Assembly: GCA_963821345.1 (NCBI GenBank)
Contig: CAWGDM010000001.1
Coordinates: 1,302,001-1,366,000, forward strand
Length of the DNA: 64,000 nucleotides
Origin: WHSW01 sp963821345
GTDB taxonomy: Bacteria; Actinomycetota; Thermoleophilia; Solirubrobacterales; 70-9
Reading direction: 5' to 3'
The notes under the pieces were generated by a model. It was not told the origin of the DNA and searched no databases. It saw nothing but the letters and a program-made list of their open reading frames with translations. The translations under genes were made by a program, and so were the position numbers. Each line of letters opens with the position of its first letter. Position 1 is the first letter of the stretch. Shown one piece after another: positions 35,243 to 44,020 of the stretch.

Positions 35243-35664
35243 CGCGCCCCGGAGATCGCGCCGGCGAGATCGAGCGTCGAGATGATCCCGATCGGCTGGC
35301 GGCGTTCGTCGCGGACAAGCGCGTGCGAGACACGGTGTTCGGCGAGCAGCTGGGCTACCCGGCCGAGGCTCTCGTCTCGCAGCACGCTGACCGCCTCGGT
35401 TCCGGCGATGTCCGAGGCCCGCAGCTCGGCGTAGTGGCCGCTCGCCGCGGCGGCGATCAGGTCGAGGTCGGAAACGACCGGCGGCTCGGGCTTCGCCTCG
35501 TCGACGACGACGATCGCATGGACGCCGTTCTCGGCCATCAGCGCCGCCACCTCGTCGAGCGGGGCGTCGGGACTGCAGGCGAGGATCCCTCCGCTGACCA
35601 GATCGCCCGCCGTTCGCCGGTCGAGTTGCTGGGCAGGTTCGGAAGTGCCGGTGGTGTCGTTCAT
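35239..35664 (-). CDS. Two-CBS-domain protein
   Basis: A 141-residue protein made of a CBS pair: SGGILACSPDAPLDEVAALM with VHAIVVVDEA and SDLDLIAAAA for the first, and AVSVLRDESLGRVAQLLAEH with ALVRDERRQPIGIISTLDLA for the second. Stand-alone CBS pairs bind adenosyl compounds; mycobacterial hypoxic response protein 1 (Rv2626c), in the DosR regulon, has this architecture. The ATG at 35664 is favoured by TAGCGT 7 bases upstream over an in-frame start at 35700. It is divergent from a usp gene. Confidence 0.88.
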   Translation of the reverse strand: MNDTTGTSEPAQQLDRRTAGDLVSGGILACSPDAPLDEVAALMAENGVHAIVVVDEAKPEPPVVSDLDLIAAAASGHYAELRASDIAGTEAVSVLRDESLGRVAQLLAEHRVSHALVRDERRQPIGIISTLDLAGAISGAR

Positions 35665-35671
35665 GTGGCGG

Positions 35672-35677
35672 ACGCTA
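35672..35677 (-). promoter_or_regulatory. Candidate -10 hexamer TAGCGT
   Basis: TAGCGT is 7 bases before the ATG of the CBS gene and decides its start. Confidence 0.45.
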
Positions 35678-35805
35678 TGCCCGCGCCCGCGCAAGGCCAT
35701 CGGGGGCGGGCACCGGACCGGCCCCGTAGTCGGCGCGGAGGCGACCCGCGGGTGGCGGGCCTACGGTCGCGGGGAACGGGCGAGCGGGCCAAGGAGGCAT
35801 GCGAG

Positions 35806-36705
35806 ATGGAGGCGAACGACGAGCGGCCGATCGTCACCGGCTACAACGGCAGTGATCGCGGACGAGACGGCCTTGCGTTGACCCGGCTGCTGGCGACCGC
35901 ACTCGATGCCGAGGTCGAGGTCCTGGCGGTGCTCACCTACGCCCCCACCGAGCTCTCGATCACCCAGTACGAGCGGATGCTGCGCGACGACAAACGGCGG
36001 CTCGCCGACGAGGCCCGTGCCGCGCTGACCGAGGTCATATCCGTCCACACGACGGTGATCCCCGCGGGGAGCGCGACCCGGGAGTTGCACGACCTGGCTG
36101 AGGCTCGCGGCGCGCAGGTGATCGTGCTTGGCTCGACGCATCGCGGGCCGCTCGGCAGGGTCTTTCCCGGGACGGTCGCGGACCGGCTGCTCGCGGCCGC
36201 TCCGTGCGCGATCGCCGTCGCACCGGTCGGATTCGCCGAGCGCGACGCGCGGATCGCGCGGATCGCGGTCGCATTCGACGGCAGCGGCGAGGCGCGCATG
36301 GCGCTCGATTGGGCTGCGGCGATCGCCGAGCGCATCCGTGCCTCGCTGCTCCTGCTCGCGGTCGCGGGTCCCCACGACACCGCCGGGGCTGCCCACGCGG
36401 CCGGCGGGTGGGCCGGCAAGGCGCTGTCCGCCGAGGGGGCCGAGCACGAGGTGGGCCGCCTCGAGCAGGTCGTCGACTCGGCCCTTGACGAATTGCCGGC
36501 GGGCGTCGGGGCGAGTGCCAAGGTGGTGCGCGGCGAGCCTGCGGAGGCGATTGCTGCTGCCTCGGCCGATGTCGACCTGATCGTGATCGGCTCGCGGGGC
36601 TACGGTCCGTTGGGGCGGGTACTGCTCGGCGGGACCGCCTCGGCGCTCCTGCGGGCGGCCGCCTGCCCGGTGGTCGTCACCCCGAGGCCGACGCCCGGCT
36701 CCTGA
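35806..36705 (+). CDS. Universal stress protein, tandem domain
   Basis: A 299-residue protein of two Usp folds. Domain 1 ends with VLGSTHRGPLGRVFPGTVAD and domain 2 with VIGSRGYGPLGRVLLGGTAS, both near the ATP-binding pattern. Tandem Usp proteins such as Rv2623 bind ATP and slow growth in dormancy. The ATG at 35806 has AAGGAGG upstream; a much longer open frame through the preceding 1.2 kb is an antisense/other-frame artefact. Its last 106 bases overlap the convergent membrane-protein gene. Confidence 0.92.
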   Translation: MEANDERPIVTGYNGSDRGRDGLALTRLLATALDAEVEVLAVLTYAPTELSITQYERMLRDDKRRLADEARAALTEVISVHTTVIPAGSATRELHDLAEARGAQVIVLGSTHRGPLGRVFPGTVADRLLAAAPCAIAVAPVGFAERDARIARIAVAFDGSGEARMALDWAAAIAERIRASLLLLAVAGPHDTAGAAHAAGGWAGKALSAEGAEHEVGRLEQVVDSALDELPAGVGASAKVVRGEPAEAIAAASADVDLIVIGSRGYGPLGRVLLGGTASALLRAAACPVVVTPRPTPGS

Positions 36706-37274
36706 TCGCCCGCCCGCCTGCGGTCCAGGACAACGCGCCAGTCGATGCGTACGAGCGCCACGAGCCCCGCGATCATCGCCAGCTGCACGGCGATCCCGAG
36801 CGGCGAGGTGAGCGAGTGGCCGATGATCCCGCCGAGGCTGTCGCCGGCGGCGGTGGCGGCGCCGACATAGAGGCTGTAGGAGACGAGCCGGCCGGCGAAG
36901 AACGCGGCGGTCAGCGGCACCAGGCGGACCTCGAGCAGGCCCGCGGCGACGAACAGCTGCGCCGAGGGCAACGGGGAGATCGCGAACAACGCGAGCCCGG
37001 CGACCGCGCGGCTGCGGTTTGCTGTCAGGGCCTGCTCGGCGGCAGCGAGGCTGGCCCGGCGCTCGGCCGAGAAATGCGAGCGCATGCTGCGCACGGTCGT
37101 CGCGAGCACCAGGCGCCCGGCGGCCGCGGCGAGTGCGCCCCCGAGCACCGTGACGGCCGGCGCGAGGTCGAAGTTGAGCGTGAACAGGACCAGCAGAGAC
37201 CAGCTCGGAGGCCCGAACGCGGGCAGCAGATTGACGGCGAAGACGACCGCAAAGGCGATCAGGTACTCGCTCAT
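36600..37274 (-). CDS. Small multi-pass membrane protein (SNARE-associated/VTT-like)
   Basis: A 224-residue protein with about four or five helices. FAVVFAVNLLPAFGPPSWSL and AISPLPSAQLFVAAGLLEVR resemble the paired re-entrant segments of DedA/VTT proteins, but the match is weak. The last 40 residues are hydrophilic and antisense to the usp gene, so the real stop may be affected by an error. ATG 37274 overlaps the stop of the flippase-like gene, implying an operon with it and the zinc-ribbon gene. Confidence 0.65.
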   Translation of the reverse strand: MSEYLIAFAVVFAVNLLPAFGPPSWSLLVLFTLNFDLAPAVTVLGGALAAAAGRLVLATTVRSMRSHFSAERRASLAAAEQALTANRSRAVAGLALFAISPLPSAQLFVAAGLLEVRLVPLTAAFFAGRLVSYSLYVGAATAAGDSLGGIIGHSLTSPLGIAVQLAMIAGLVALVRIDWRVVLDRRRAGDQEPGVGLGVTTTGQAAARRSAEAVPPSSTRPNGP

Positions 37275-38311
37275 CGCGATCCGACCGCCACGGCCGAAGG
37301 CTCCCGCAGCAGCTGCACGTAGGCGATCGCGCCGGGGATCACCGGGAGCCAGAACGACAGGGCGCGATAGCTGAGCACGGCGACGATCGCCGGCCCGCCC
37401 TCGACGCCGAAGCCGATCAGGGCGGCGATCATGCCCCCGTCGACGGCGCCGACCCCGCCCGGGATCGGGATCGTGTTCGCGAGCATGCCGACGAAGTAGG
37501 CCATCACGATCACGGCGAAGGACGCCGAGGCGCCGAACGCGTGCAGGCAGGCGGCGAGCACGCCGATGTCGAACGTCCACCAGCCGACCGCCCCGAGCAA
37601 CCCCGGCTGACGCCGGCGAAGCAGGTCCAGCGCACCGCGGACGCCGACGGCGAGCGTCGCCGGGATCGCGGCCAAGGCCCTGTGGGCCCCAGGGCGATTC
37701 GCGAGGCGCGAGAGGACGTCGTCGAGGTCGTCCGATACTGCGGCGACGGCAAGCGCCACCGCGATCGCGGTCGCTCCCAGGACCGCCGGCGCAACCGTGA
37801 GCCAGAATGGCGCCGGGCCCGCGAGCGCCCCGGACCGCAGCCCGAAGCCAAAAACCGCGAGGGCCGCCATGTAGAGGCCGTAAAGGACGACGTAAAAGGT
37901 CGCCATCCCCGCGGCGACCTGCCGCCGCGCGAGCCCGCGCCGGCGAAGCGCCCAGGCGGTGAGCGCGATGCCCCCGGCGCCGGCGACCGCGAGCAGCCTG
38001 GTGGCGGCGACGCCTGCCATCGTGATCCTGTAGCTCGCGGACCAGCCGACGCCGGCGTCGCGACCCAACACGGTCCGGAAGAAGGCCATGTAGGAGGCGA
38101 AGGAGAGCACCTCGAGCGCAGCCGCGACGGCGAGCCACGCGGGATCTCCGGCGGCGAGCCTGCGCCAGGTGTTGTCGAGTCCGGCGACGGCCGGAAGGCC
38201 GACATAGAGGAGCGCGAGCACGATCGCGATCCCCATGGCGCCCCAAACGATCGGATGGCCTCGGCGGGTAATCGAGCCGGTCCGGTCCGGCGCCTGCGGG
38301 TCGGGGCCCAC
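37271..38311 (-). CDS. LPG synthase/flippase-like membrane protein (UPF0104)
   Basis: A 346-residue protein with about eight helices of the YbhN/lysylphosphatidylglycerol-synthase transmembrane type. The family signature is ANTIPIPGGVGAVDGGMIAA followed by LIGFGVEGGPAIVAVLSYRA. These domains translocate or present phospholipids, but no aminoacyltransferase domain is attached here, so the function is unknown. GTG at 38311 is chosen because it begins 20 bases after the zinc-ribbon stop; a longer frame would overlap that gene. Confidence 0.8.
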   Translation of the reverse strand: MGPDPQAPDRTGSITRRGHPIVWGAMGIAIVLALLYVGLPAVAGLDNTWRRLAAGDPAWLAVAAALEVLSFASYMAFFRTVLGRDAGVGWSASYRITMAGVAATRLLAVAGAGGIALTAWALRRRGLARRQVAAGMATFYVVLYGLYMAALAVFGFGLRSGALAGPAPFWLTVAPAVLGATAIAVALAVAAVSDDLDDVLSRLANRPGAHRALAAIPATLAVGVRGALDLLRRRQPGLLGAVGWWTFDIGVLAACLHAFGASASFAVIVMAYFVGMLANTIPIPGGVGAVDGGMIAALIGFGVEGGPAIVAVLSYRALSFWLPVIPGAIAYVQLLREPSAVAVGSR

Positions 38312-38330
38312 GGGCGAGCGTTCGATCGAG

Positions 38331-38537
38331 CTAGCGCTCGCGCTGCCCGACCTCGGCGCCCGGCCGGCGCGGGGAGTCCGCGAGCGGACCCCGCGAGCCG
38401 GCTGCGGCCCCAGGGTCGCCGGGCCTCGCCGCCACGTCGCGCAGCGGCTCACCGCAGTTCGCGCAGTGGTCGAGGTCGGCCCAGCCGGTGATCACGAAGG
38501 TCGGCTCGCCGCAGCTGGGGCAGATGATCATCGACAT
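38331..38537 (-). CDS. Small zinc-ribbon protein
   Basis: A 68-residue protein with two Cys pairs, IICPSCGEP and DHCANCGEP, spaced as in a zinc ribbon, then an Arg/Pro/Gly-rich tail. TAGGCT lies 6 bases upstream of its ATG. It probably heads the operon with the flippase-like and VTT-like membrane proteins. Role unknown; such ribbons bind nucleic acid or protein. Confidence 0.7.
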   Translation of the reverse strand: MSMIICPSCGEPTFVITGWADLDHCANCGEPLRDVAARPGDPGAAAGSRGPLADSPRRPGAEVGQRER

Positions 38538-38543
38538 GGGCCG

Positions 38544-38549
38544 AGCCTA
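38544..38549 (-). promoter_or_regulatory. Candidate -10 hexamer TAGGCT
   Basis: TAGGCT is 6 bases before the ATG of the zinc-ribbon gene. A shared string GATCGGGCTCGGTAG lies about 40 bases farther upstream at 38588-38602. Confidence 0.45.
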
Positions 38550-38614
38550 GGACCGCGATCGACCGGGATCATCGGCCACCGCCACCGGATCGGGCTCGGT
38601 AGTCGCTGCGGAGC

Positions 38615-39427
38615 TCAGGTGCGTGGCATCAGAATGACCGGGCAGCGGGCCTCCCGGAGGACCGTGCGCGCGGTCGACCCGACCAGCGCCGAGCCGAGGC
38701 GGCCGTGGCCGGTGGAGCCGATCAGCAGCAGGTCGACCCCTCGCTCCGCCTGGGATAGCAGCGACAGCGTCGGGTTGCCGCGCTCGAACACACCCAACGC
38801 CCGCAGCTCCTCGGGTAGCCCTTCCAGCGCGGCGCGGAGCCGGTCCCGCAGGTCGGGCAGCGCGGTCACCTGTGGCGACGCGTTCTGGGGGTCGACGGGC
38901 GTCGGGTTGCCGATCGCGACCAACCGGATCGTCGCCTGCGCTGCCAGGCCGATCTCGACCGCGAGTCCCAGGGCCGCCTGTGCGCCCGTCGAGCCGTCGT
39001 AGCCGACCGCGAGCACGCGGGGTGTTGCCCGCGCGGCCGTGATTGGGTCGTCAGCGGCGAACCCGCGCGGCGCGATCGCGAGCGGACACCGCACCGTCCC
39101 GAGCAGCCGCTCGGCGACCGGCCCCGGCAACACCCGCCCGATGCCGGCCTGATGCGTGGAGCCGACCACGAGCATGGCGACCGCGGGGTCGTCCGCCGCC
39201 GCAGCCAAAGCCTTCGCGGGCGACCGGTCGGCGATCGTCGTCAGCCGCGGCGTGATCTCCGAGCCTTCGAACGCGCGCCGGACCTCCAAGATCTCGTCCG
39301 CGCCCGCCCGCTCGCCATGGTTGACATGCAGGACGCTGACCTGCGAGCCGAGGGTCGAGGCGAGCAGGCGAGCGAGCACGAGCGCGCCGAACCCGCCCTC
39401 GTGCCCGTCCCACGCGGCGGCGATCAC
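38615..39427 (-). CDS. Universal stress protein, tandem domain
   Basis: A 270-residue protein of two Usp folds. Domain ends are VVGSTHQAGIGRVLPGPVAE and LIGSTGHGRLGSALVGSTAR; the second keeps the full G-2x-G-9x-GS pattern, the first is looser. It begins with MIAAAWDGHEGGFGALVL. Its ATG overlaps the stop of the acetyltransferase gene (ATGA), so the two are cotranslated. Confidence 0.92.
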   Translation of the reverse strand: MIAAAWDGHEGGFGALVLARLLASTLGSQVSVLHVNHGERAGADEILEVRRAFEGSEITPRLTTIADRSPAKALAAAADDPAVAMLVVGSTHQAGIGRVLPGPVAERLLGTVRCPLAIAPRGFAADDPITAARATPRVLAVGYDGSTGAQAALGLAVEIGLAAQATIRLVAIGNPTPVDPQNASPQVTALPDLRDRLRAALEGLPEELRALGVFERGNPTLSLLSQAERGVDLLLIGSTGHGRLGSALVGSTARTVLREARCPVILMPRT

Positions 39428-39963
39428 GGCTGAGCAGGCGGGTTCGTGGATGCGGGCGGCAGCGAGATCTCGAGTTCGACCGCGCCACCCCCGCCGCCGG
39501 TGCGCCGAACCGCCTCACCGAGCTCTCTGAAGAGCGCGATCACCTCCGCATTGTCGGCGAGACAGCTGGCGGCGAACGTGTGGATGCCCTCGGCCGAGGC
39601 GCGGCCGATCAGCCGCGACAGTAGTGCCGTGCCGACACCCCGGTGCTGCCAGCGATCGGCGATCACGATTGCCACCTCGGCCATACCGGGCTCGTCGTCG
39701 AGCTCGATGTAACGGGCGACTCCGATCAGCTCGCCGGCGTCGTCGAGCGCGACCAGGGCCTCGCGGGCGTGGTGGTCGAGCACCGTGAGTCCCGTCAGCT
39801 CGCGGTCGGTGAGCCTCTGCGTCGGCCCGAGGAAGCGGCGGTAACGCGTCGCGACGCTCAGTCCCTCGACATAGCGGGCAAGAAGCTCGCGGTCGGAGGG
39901 GCGGATGGGCCGGACCGACAGGGCCACCCCGTCCCGCGTACGGATCCGCTCGCACTCGCTCAT
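39424..39963 (-). CDS. GNAT-family acetyltransferase between two usp genes
   Basis: A 179-residue acetyltransferase. The acetyl-CoA-binding motif A is AIVIADRWQHRGVGTALLSR, with the Q/RxxGxG/A core QHRGVG. The N-terminus (VRPIRPSDRELLARYVEGLS, then TRYRRFLGPTQRLTD) resembles the catalytic domain of bacterial protein acetyltransferase Pat. Pat of Mycobacterium smegmatis acetylates a universal stress protein, and this gene overlaps usp genes on both sides by four bases, so protein acetylation of the flanking Usps is a reasonable guess. There is no cyclic-nucleotide domain. Confidence 0.88.
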   Translation of the reverse strand: MSECERIRTRDGVALSVRPIRPSDRELLARYVEGLSVATRYRRFLGPTQRLTDRELTGLTVLDHHAREALVALDDAGELIGVARYIELDDEPGMAEVAIVIADRWQHRGVGTALLSRLIGRASAEGIHTFAASCLADNAEVIALFRELGEAVRRTGGGGGAVELEISLPPASTNPPAQP

Positions 39964-40886
39964 TCAACCGCGGTGGTCACCGCCGGCACGCGGGCCACTT
40001 GGCGAACTCCGAGCGGGTCGACGCCCGCGCCGCGCGGCAGCACCAGCACCGGGCAGGCCGCCGAGCGGATCAACCTCCTGGTGGTGCTGCCGAGCATCGT
40101 CCGGCGCAGTGGGCCCCAGCTGCGTGAGCCGGTGATCAGGAGGTCGAACTCGCGGCTCGCCTGAGCGAGGACGGAGGCGGGTGCGCCGGTGATCAGCCGG
40201 CCCTCGTGTTCGACGCGCTCCGGGATCCGGCTCATCGCCAGCTCGAGCAGGCGCCGCTTGGCGGCGCGCTCGGCATCGTTGAGCTCGGCGGCGCTGAGCA
40301 CCGTCCAAGCGCTCGCGTACCCGTAGCTCGGGTAGTCGGCCACCGTGATCACGCAGACCGTCGCGTGGCGGCGCTCGGCAAGGCCGATCGCGGTCTCGAG
40401 CGCCGCCCAGGACTCCGAGGACCCGTCGAAGCCGACAGCCAGCCGCTGCAGGCGGTGGCCGGCGGGGCTCGCGTACCCGCGCGGGGCGATCGCTACAGCG
40501 CACGAGGCGCCGTGCAACAGCGATTCGGCGACGCTGCCGGCAAGCGTCCGCCCGACCGGTCCGCGATGACACGATCCGACCACGATCACCCCGGCAGAGT
40601 CCGACTCGGCGATCTCCTGCAACGCCGATGCGGGGGTCCCGCTGGCGATCGCCTTGGTCTCGACGCCGAGATCGCCGAGCTCGTCGCGCACGTAGGCGAA
40701 GCGCTCGTGCATATCGGCGCCGAGCTGCTTGTCGAGATCCTCGAGGCCGACGAGGTAGCTCGGCCACGGGAGCGCGGTGACCACGACCGGCTTCGCGGCC
40801 AGGACCTCGGCCAGTAGCCGCCCCAGCCGGAGGGCGTCGTCACCTTCGTGCTCCGGGTCGTATCCGACCACGATCTCGCGCGCCAT
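39960..40886 (-). CDS. Universal stress protein, tandem domain
   Basis: A 308-residue protein with two Usp folds; domain ends VVGSCHRGPVGRTLAGSVAE and ITGSRSWGPLRRTMLGSTTR. Both have the glycine-rich loop, although the second has Arg where the central Gly usually is. ATG 40886 is used because the conserved REIVVGYDP follows it at once. It is the first gene of the usp-GNAT-usp operon. Its upstream region is shared with the divergent DevS-like kinase. Confidence 0.92.
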   Translation of the reverse strand: MAREIVVGYDPEHEGDDALRLGRLLAEVLAAKPVVVTALPWPSYLVGLEDLDKQLGADMHERFAYVRDELGDLGVETKAIASGTPASALQEIAESDSAGVIVVGSCHRGPVGRTLAGSVAESLLHGASCAVAIAPRGYASPAGHRLQRLAVGFDGSSESWAALETAIGLAERRHATVCVITVADYPSYGYASAWTVLSAAELNDAERAAKRRLLELAMSRIPERVEHEGRLITGAPASVLAQASREFDLLITGSRSWGPLRRTMLGSTTRRLIRSAACPVLVLPRGAGVDPLGVRQVARVPAVTTAVE

Positions 40887-41028
40887 CTCTGCTCCGTTTC
40901 GTCTCGTGCCTGCGTACACGTCGTGAACGTAGGAGCGCGCGGGCGCCCGTACATCCGCACCTGAGGCGAGTCTGGGTCAGTAGCCGCCACCTAACCACGC
41001 CCGATAGATTCAAACCGGGCGACCGCCG

Positions 41029-42714
41029 ATGAAGACTGCAATTCTCGATCCCGGGAAGCTCGAGCGGCTGCTGGAAGTCGGCCGTGCTCTCGTAGCGGAG
41101 CGGGACCCCGACGCGGTCCTGATCCGGGTGCTCGAGGCGTCGCGGGAGCTGACCGGCGCCCGCTACGCGGCGATCGGGATCCTCGATGAGGACAAGAACG
41201 AGCTCGCCCGCTTCCTGACCGTCGGCGTGGACGAGGAGCTGCGCCGGCGGATCGGCCCGCTGCCCCGCGGGCACGGGATCCTCGGAGAGCTGATCCGCAA
41301 TCCGGAGCCACTGCGTCTGGCGCGGATCGGCGATCACCCGCGCTCCTACGGCTTCCCCGCCGAGCATCCGCCGATGCAGACCTTCCTCGGAGTTCCAGTG
41401 CGGATCCGCGACGAGGTCTACGGGAACCTCTACCTGGCCGAGAAGGCGGGGGGAGAGGAGTTCAGCGAGCACGACGAGCAGCTCCTGGTCGTGCTCGCGG
41501 ACTGGGCGGCGGTCGCGGTCGACAACGCCCGTGCCCACGCCATGAGCGTCCGCGATCGGCGCCAGATCGAGGGCGCGATGCGCGGCCTCGAAGAGACCGC
41601 GGCGCTCAACCGCGAGGTGGTCGGGCGCGGCGACCTCGACCTGGTGATCCAGCTTGCCGTGAAGCGCGGGCGGTCGCTGGCCGACTCGCGCAGCGCCGTG
41701 CTCCTGCTCGCCGACGGCGAGACGATGAACGTGGTCGCGGTGGCGGGAGAATCGTCCCCCGAGCTGATCGGCCGCGAGGTCCCCGCCGCCGGCGCGCTGG
41801 CCTTCGACGTGCTCCGGGCCGGACGGGGCCAGCTGGTCGCGGCCGAGGTCGCCGCGCTCTTCGCCGAGGTGAACCCGCAGGGCGGCAGCGGGATGATCGT
41901 CCCGTTGCGAGCCCGCGGCGCCGACCTCGGGGTCCTGGCCGTGTTCGACCGGCTGGATCCCGAGCATCCGTTCGGCTCCGATGACGTGCTGGCGCTGGAA
42001 TCGTTTGCGAGCAGCGTCGCGACCAGGATCTTCGCCGCGCGGGCGCTCGAGGACGAACGGGTCAGTCTCTCGATCGCGTACTCGGAGCGCGAGCGCCGGC
42101 GCTGGGCGCGCGAGCTCCACGACGAGACCCTTCAGGAGCTGGGGGCGCTCAAGGTGATGCAGGCCAGCGCCCTGAAGGGCGGTGACCACGAAGCGCTGGC
42201 GACGGTCCTGGAGCGCTCCAATCAGCAGGTCGAGCAGATCATCGCCGGCCTCCAGGGGCTGATCACCGAGCTGCGCCCGGCCGCGCTCGACCAGCTCGGG
42301 ATCAAGGCGGCGATCGAGGCGCTGATCGAGCGGGTCGCGGACCGCAGCGAGCTCGAGATCGAGTTCGACGCCGACCTCGCCTACGAGTCGGGCCGCGAGG
42401 CCGCCCGGCATGCATCCGAGCTCGAGTCGACCATCTACCGGCTGGTTCAGGAGGCGCTGACCAACGTCGTCAAGCATGCGCACGCGACCCACGCCCGGGT
42501 CCTGGTCGAGGAGCGCGACGATCAGGTCACCGTGGTCGTGGAGGACGACGGCCGCGGCTTCAAAGCCAGCGCCACGGGTGGGGGCTTCGGCCTCGTCGGG
42601 ATGCGTGAGCGGGTGGCCCTGCAGGGCGGGGAGTTGGCGATCGAGCCCGCCCCGGGCGGGGGTACCAGGGTCCGCGCGACGCTGCCGGCGCAGAGGGCCG
42701 CCGATCCGGGGTGA
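41029..42714 (+). CDS. DevS/DosS-like GAF-GAF sensor histidine kinase
   Basis: A 561-residue cytoplasmic kinase. GAF-A spans roughly residues 25-168 and contains EHPPMQTFLGVPVRIRDEVY, the stretch typical of the redox/oxygen-sensing DevS group. GAF-B spans about 195-340. The HisKA_3 domain carries the phospho-His H364 in WARELHDETLQELG, and the ATPase domain has VQEALTNVVKHAHATH and VEDDGRGF with GFGLVGMRERV. There are no membrane segments. In DosS a His of GAF-A binds heme; H113 in EHPPM is my candidate equivalent, not proven. TAGATT lies 18 bases upstream. The NarL-type regulator at 44017-44684 is the obvious partner. Confidence 0.9.
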   Translation: MKTAILDPGKLERLLEVGRALVAERDPDAVLIRVLEASRELTGARYAAIGILDEDKNELARFLTVGVDEELRRRIGPLPRGHGILGELIRNPEPLRLARIGDHPRSYGFPAEHPPMQTFLGVPVRIRDEVYGNLYLAEKAGGEEFSEHDEQLLVVLADWAAVAVDNARAHAMSVRDRRQIEGAMRGLEETAALNREVVGRGDLDLVIQLAVKRGRSLADSRSAVLLLADGETMNVVAVAGESSPELIGREVPAAGALAFDVLRAGRGQLVAAEVAALFAEVNPQGGSGMIVPLRARGADLGVLAVFDRLDPEHPFGSDDVLALESFASSVATRIFAARALEDERVSLSIAYSERERRRWARELHDETLQELGALKVMQASALKGGDHEALATVLERSNQQVEQIIAGLQGLITELRPAALDQLGIKAAIEALIERVADRSELEIEFDADLAYESGREAARHASELESTIYRLVQEALTNVVKHAHATHARVLVEERDDQVTVVVEDDGRGFKASATGGGFGLVGMRERVALQGGELAIEPAPGGGTRVRATLPAQRAADPG

Positions 42715-42766
42715 CTACGGAGCAGGGCCGGGACCGCGCCCCGATGACCGCCTGGCCACGGCGGGC

Positions 42767-42772
42767 TATATT
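42767..42772 (+). promoter_or_regulatory. Candidate -10 hexamer TATATT
   Basis: TATATT, unusually AT-rich here, is 6 bases before the ATG at 42779 and decides that start over longer frames overlapping the kinase gene. Confidence 0.5.
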
Positions 42773-42778
42773 CGCGCG

Positions 42779-44020
42779 ATGAGCGGCGATCGCGACCGGG
42801 TGACGAGCGTGCCCCGCGACATCCTCGTCGCCGGCGGCGGAATCGCGGGCCTCGAGCTTGCGCTGGCGCTCGCCGACCTCGGCCACGGTGAGTTTCAGAT
42901 CACCATGATGGCCCCCGAGCCCGAGTTCGAGTTCAAGCCGCTTTCGGTTGAGGAGCCGTTCACCGGCCAGCCGGCGGAGCGTCACGAGCTGGCGTCGGCG
43001 CTCGCGGAGTTCGGCGGCGAGTTCATCCTCGGCGCGCTCTCGGCCGTCGACGTCGAGGCGCACACGGTCACCCACGGCTACAGCGCCACCCGTTCATACG
43101 ATGCGCTCGCCGTCTGCATCGGCGGCCGGGCGCGGCCGGCCTACGACGGCGTCGCGACCTTCTGGAGCGACCGCTCGATCGCGATCGACGAGCTGATCGA
43201 GCGCGCGGCGGGCTCGGACGCCGGCGAGCTGAACTTCATCGTCCCGCCGAAGACGAGCTGGTCACTGCCGCTCTACGAGATCGCGCTGATGGCGCGCAGG
43301 CGCACGGAGGAGCTCGGCTGCTCCGACCTCAAGATCCAGCTCATCACCCCGGAGGACGCGCCCCTCGGGGTCTTCGGCACGGTCGCCAGCGGCGCCCTCG
43401 CCGAGACCCTCGCCGCGCGCCGGATCGAGGTCCGTACGGGCACCTACGTCACCCAGCCGGAGCCGGGGGGCGCGCTGCACACCGCCCCGGGCGACCGGCC
43501 GCTCGACCCGGCACTGGCGGTTGCGCTGCCGCAGATCAGCGGCATCCCGATCACCGGGGTGCCCGCCGACGACGACGGCTTCATCCCGATCGACGAGCAC
43601 GGCCGGGTGGAGGGCGTCGATGACGTCTACGCGGCCGGCGACGGGACGAACTTCCCGGTCAAGCAGGGTGGGCTCGCAACCCAGCAGGCCGACGCGGTCG
43701 CCGAGCACATCGCGATGCGCGCCGGGCAGCTGGCCGAGGCGAAGCCGTTCGACCCGGTGCTGCGCGGCCAGCTGCTGACCGGGATGGAATCGCTGCACAT
43801 GAAGCACGACCTGGCGGGCGGTCACGGCGAAGGTGCCGCCTCGCTGGACGCGCTCTGGTGGCCGCCCCAGAAGGTCGCCGGGCGCTACCTGGCTCCGTGG
43901 CTCGGCCACACTTCGCCGACCGACCTCGAGCCACCGAGTCAGCCGATCGAGGTCGTCGTCTCCTGGCCCCACGGTTTGCACGGCGCCCCGCTGGCGCTCG
44001 ACGTCGATCCCGGCATCTAG
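42779..44020 (+). CDS. NDH-2/SQR-like FAD oxidoreductase, paralogue 1
   Basis: A 413-residue two-dinucleotide-binding flavoprotein. FAD site: ILVAGGGIAGLELALALADL near residue 14. The C-terminal FAD motif is VDDVYAAGDGTNFPVKQGGL, and the C-terminal region has WWPPQKVAGRYLAPWLG. The fold is that of sulfide:quinone oxidoreductase and type-2 NADH dehydrogenase. I see no redox Cys pair like that of true SQR, and the second nucleotide site is not obvious, so donor and acceptor are unknown. A homologue lies at 46436. Its stop overlaps the convergent response regulator. Confidence 0.85.
   Translation: MSGDRDRVTSVPRDILVAGGGIAGLELALALADLGHGEFQITMMAPEPEFEFKPLSVEEPFTGQPAERHELASALAEFGGEFILGALSAVDVEAHTVTHGYSATRSYDALAVCIGGRARPAYDGVATFWSDRSIAIDELIERAAGSDAGELNFIVPPKTSWSLPLYEIALMARRRTEELGCSDLKIQLITPEDAPLGVFGTVASGALAETLAARRIEVRTGTYVTQPEPGGALHTAPGDRPLDPALAVALPQISGIPITGVPADDDGFIPIDEHGRVEGVDDVYAAGDGTNFPVKQGGLATQQADAVAEHIAMRAGQLAEAKPFDPVLRGQLLTGMESLHMKHDLAGGHGEGAASLDALWWPPQKVAGRYLAPWLGHTSPTDLEPPSQPIEVVVSWPHGLHGAPLALDVDPGI

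Noticed and set aside
34582..35805. Very long open frame running into the tandem Usp gene
   Set aside because: Only the part from ATG 35806 has Usp conservation; upstream it is an off-frame translation of the ferric-reductase gene and the antisense of the CBS gene.
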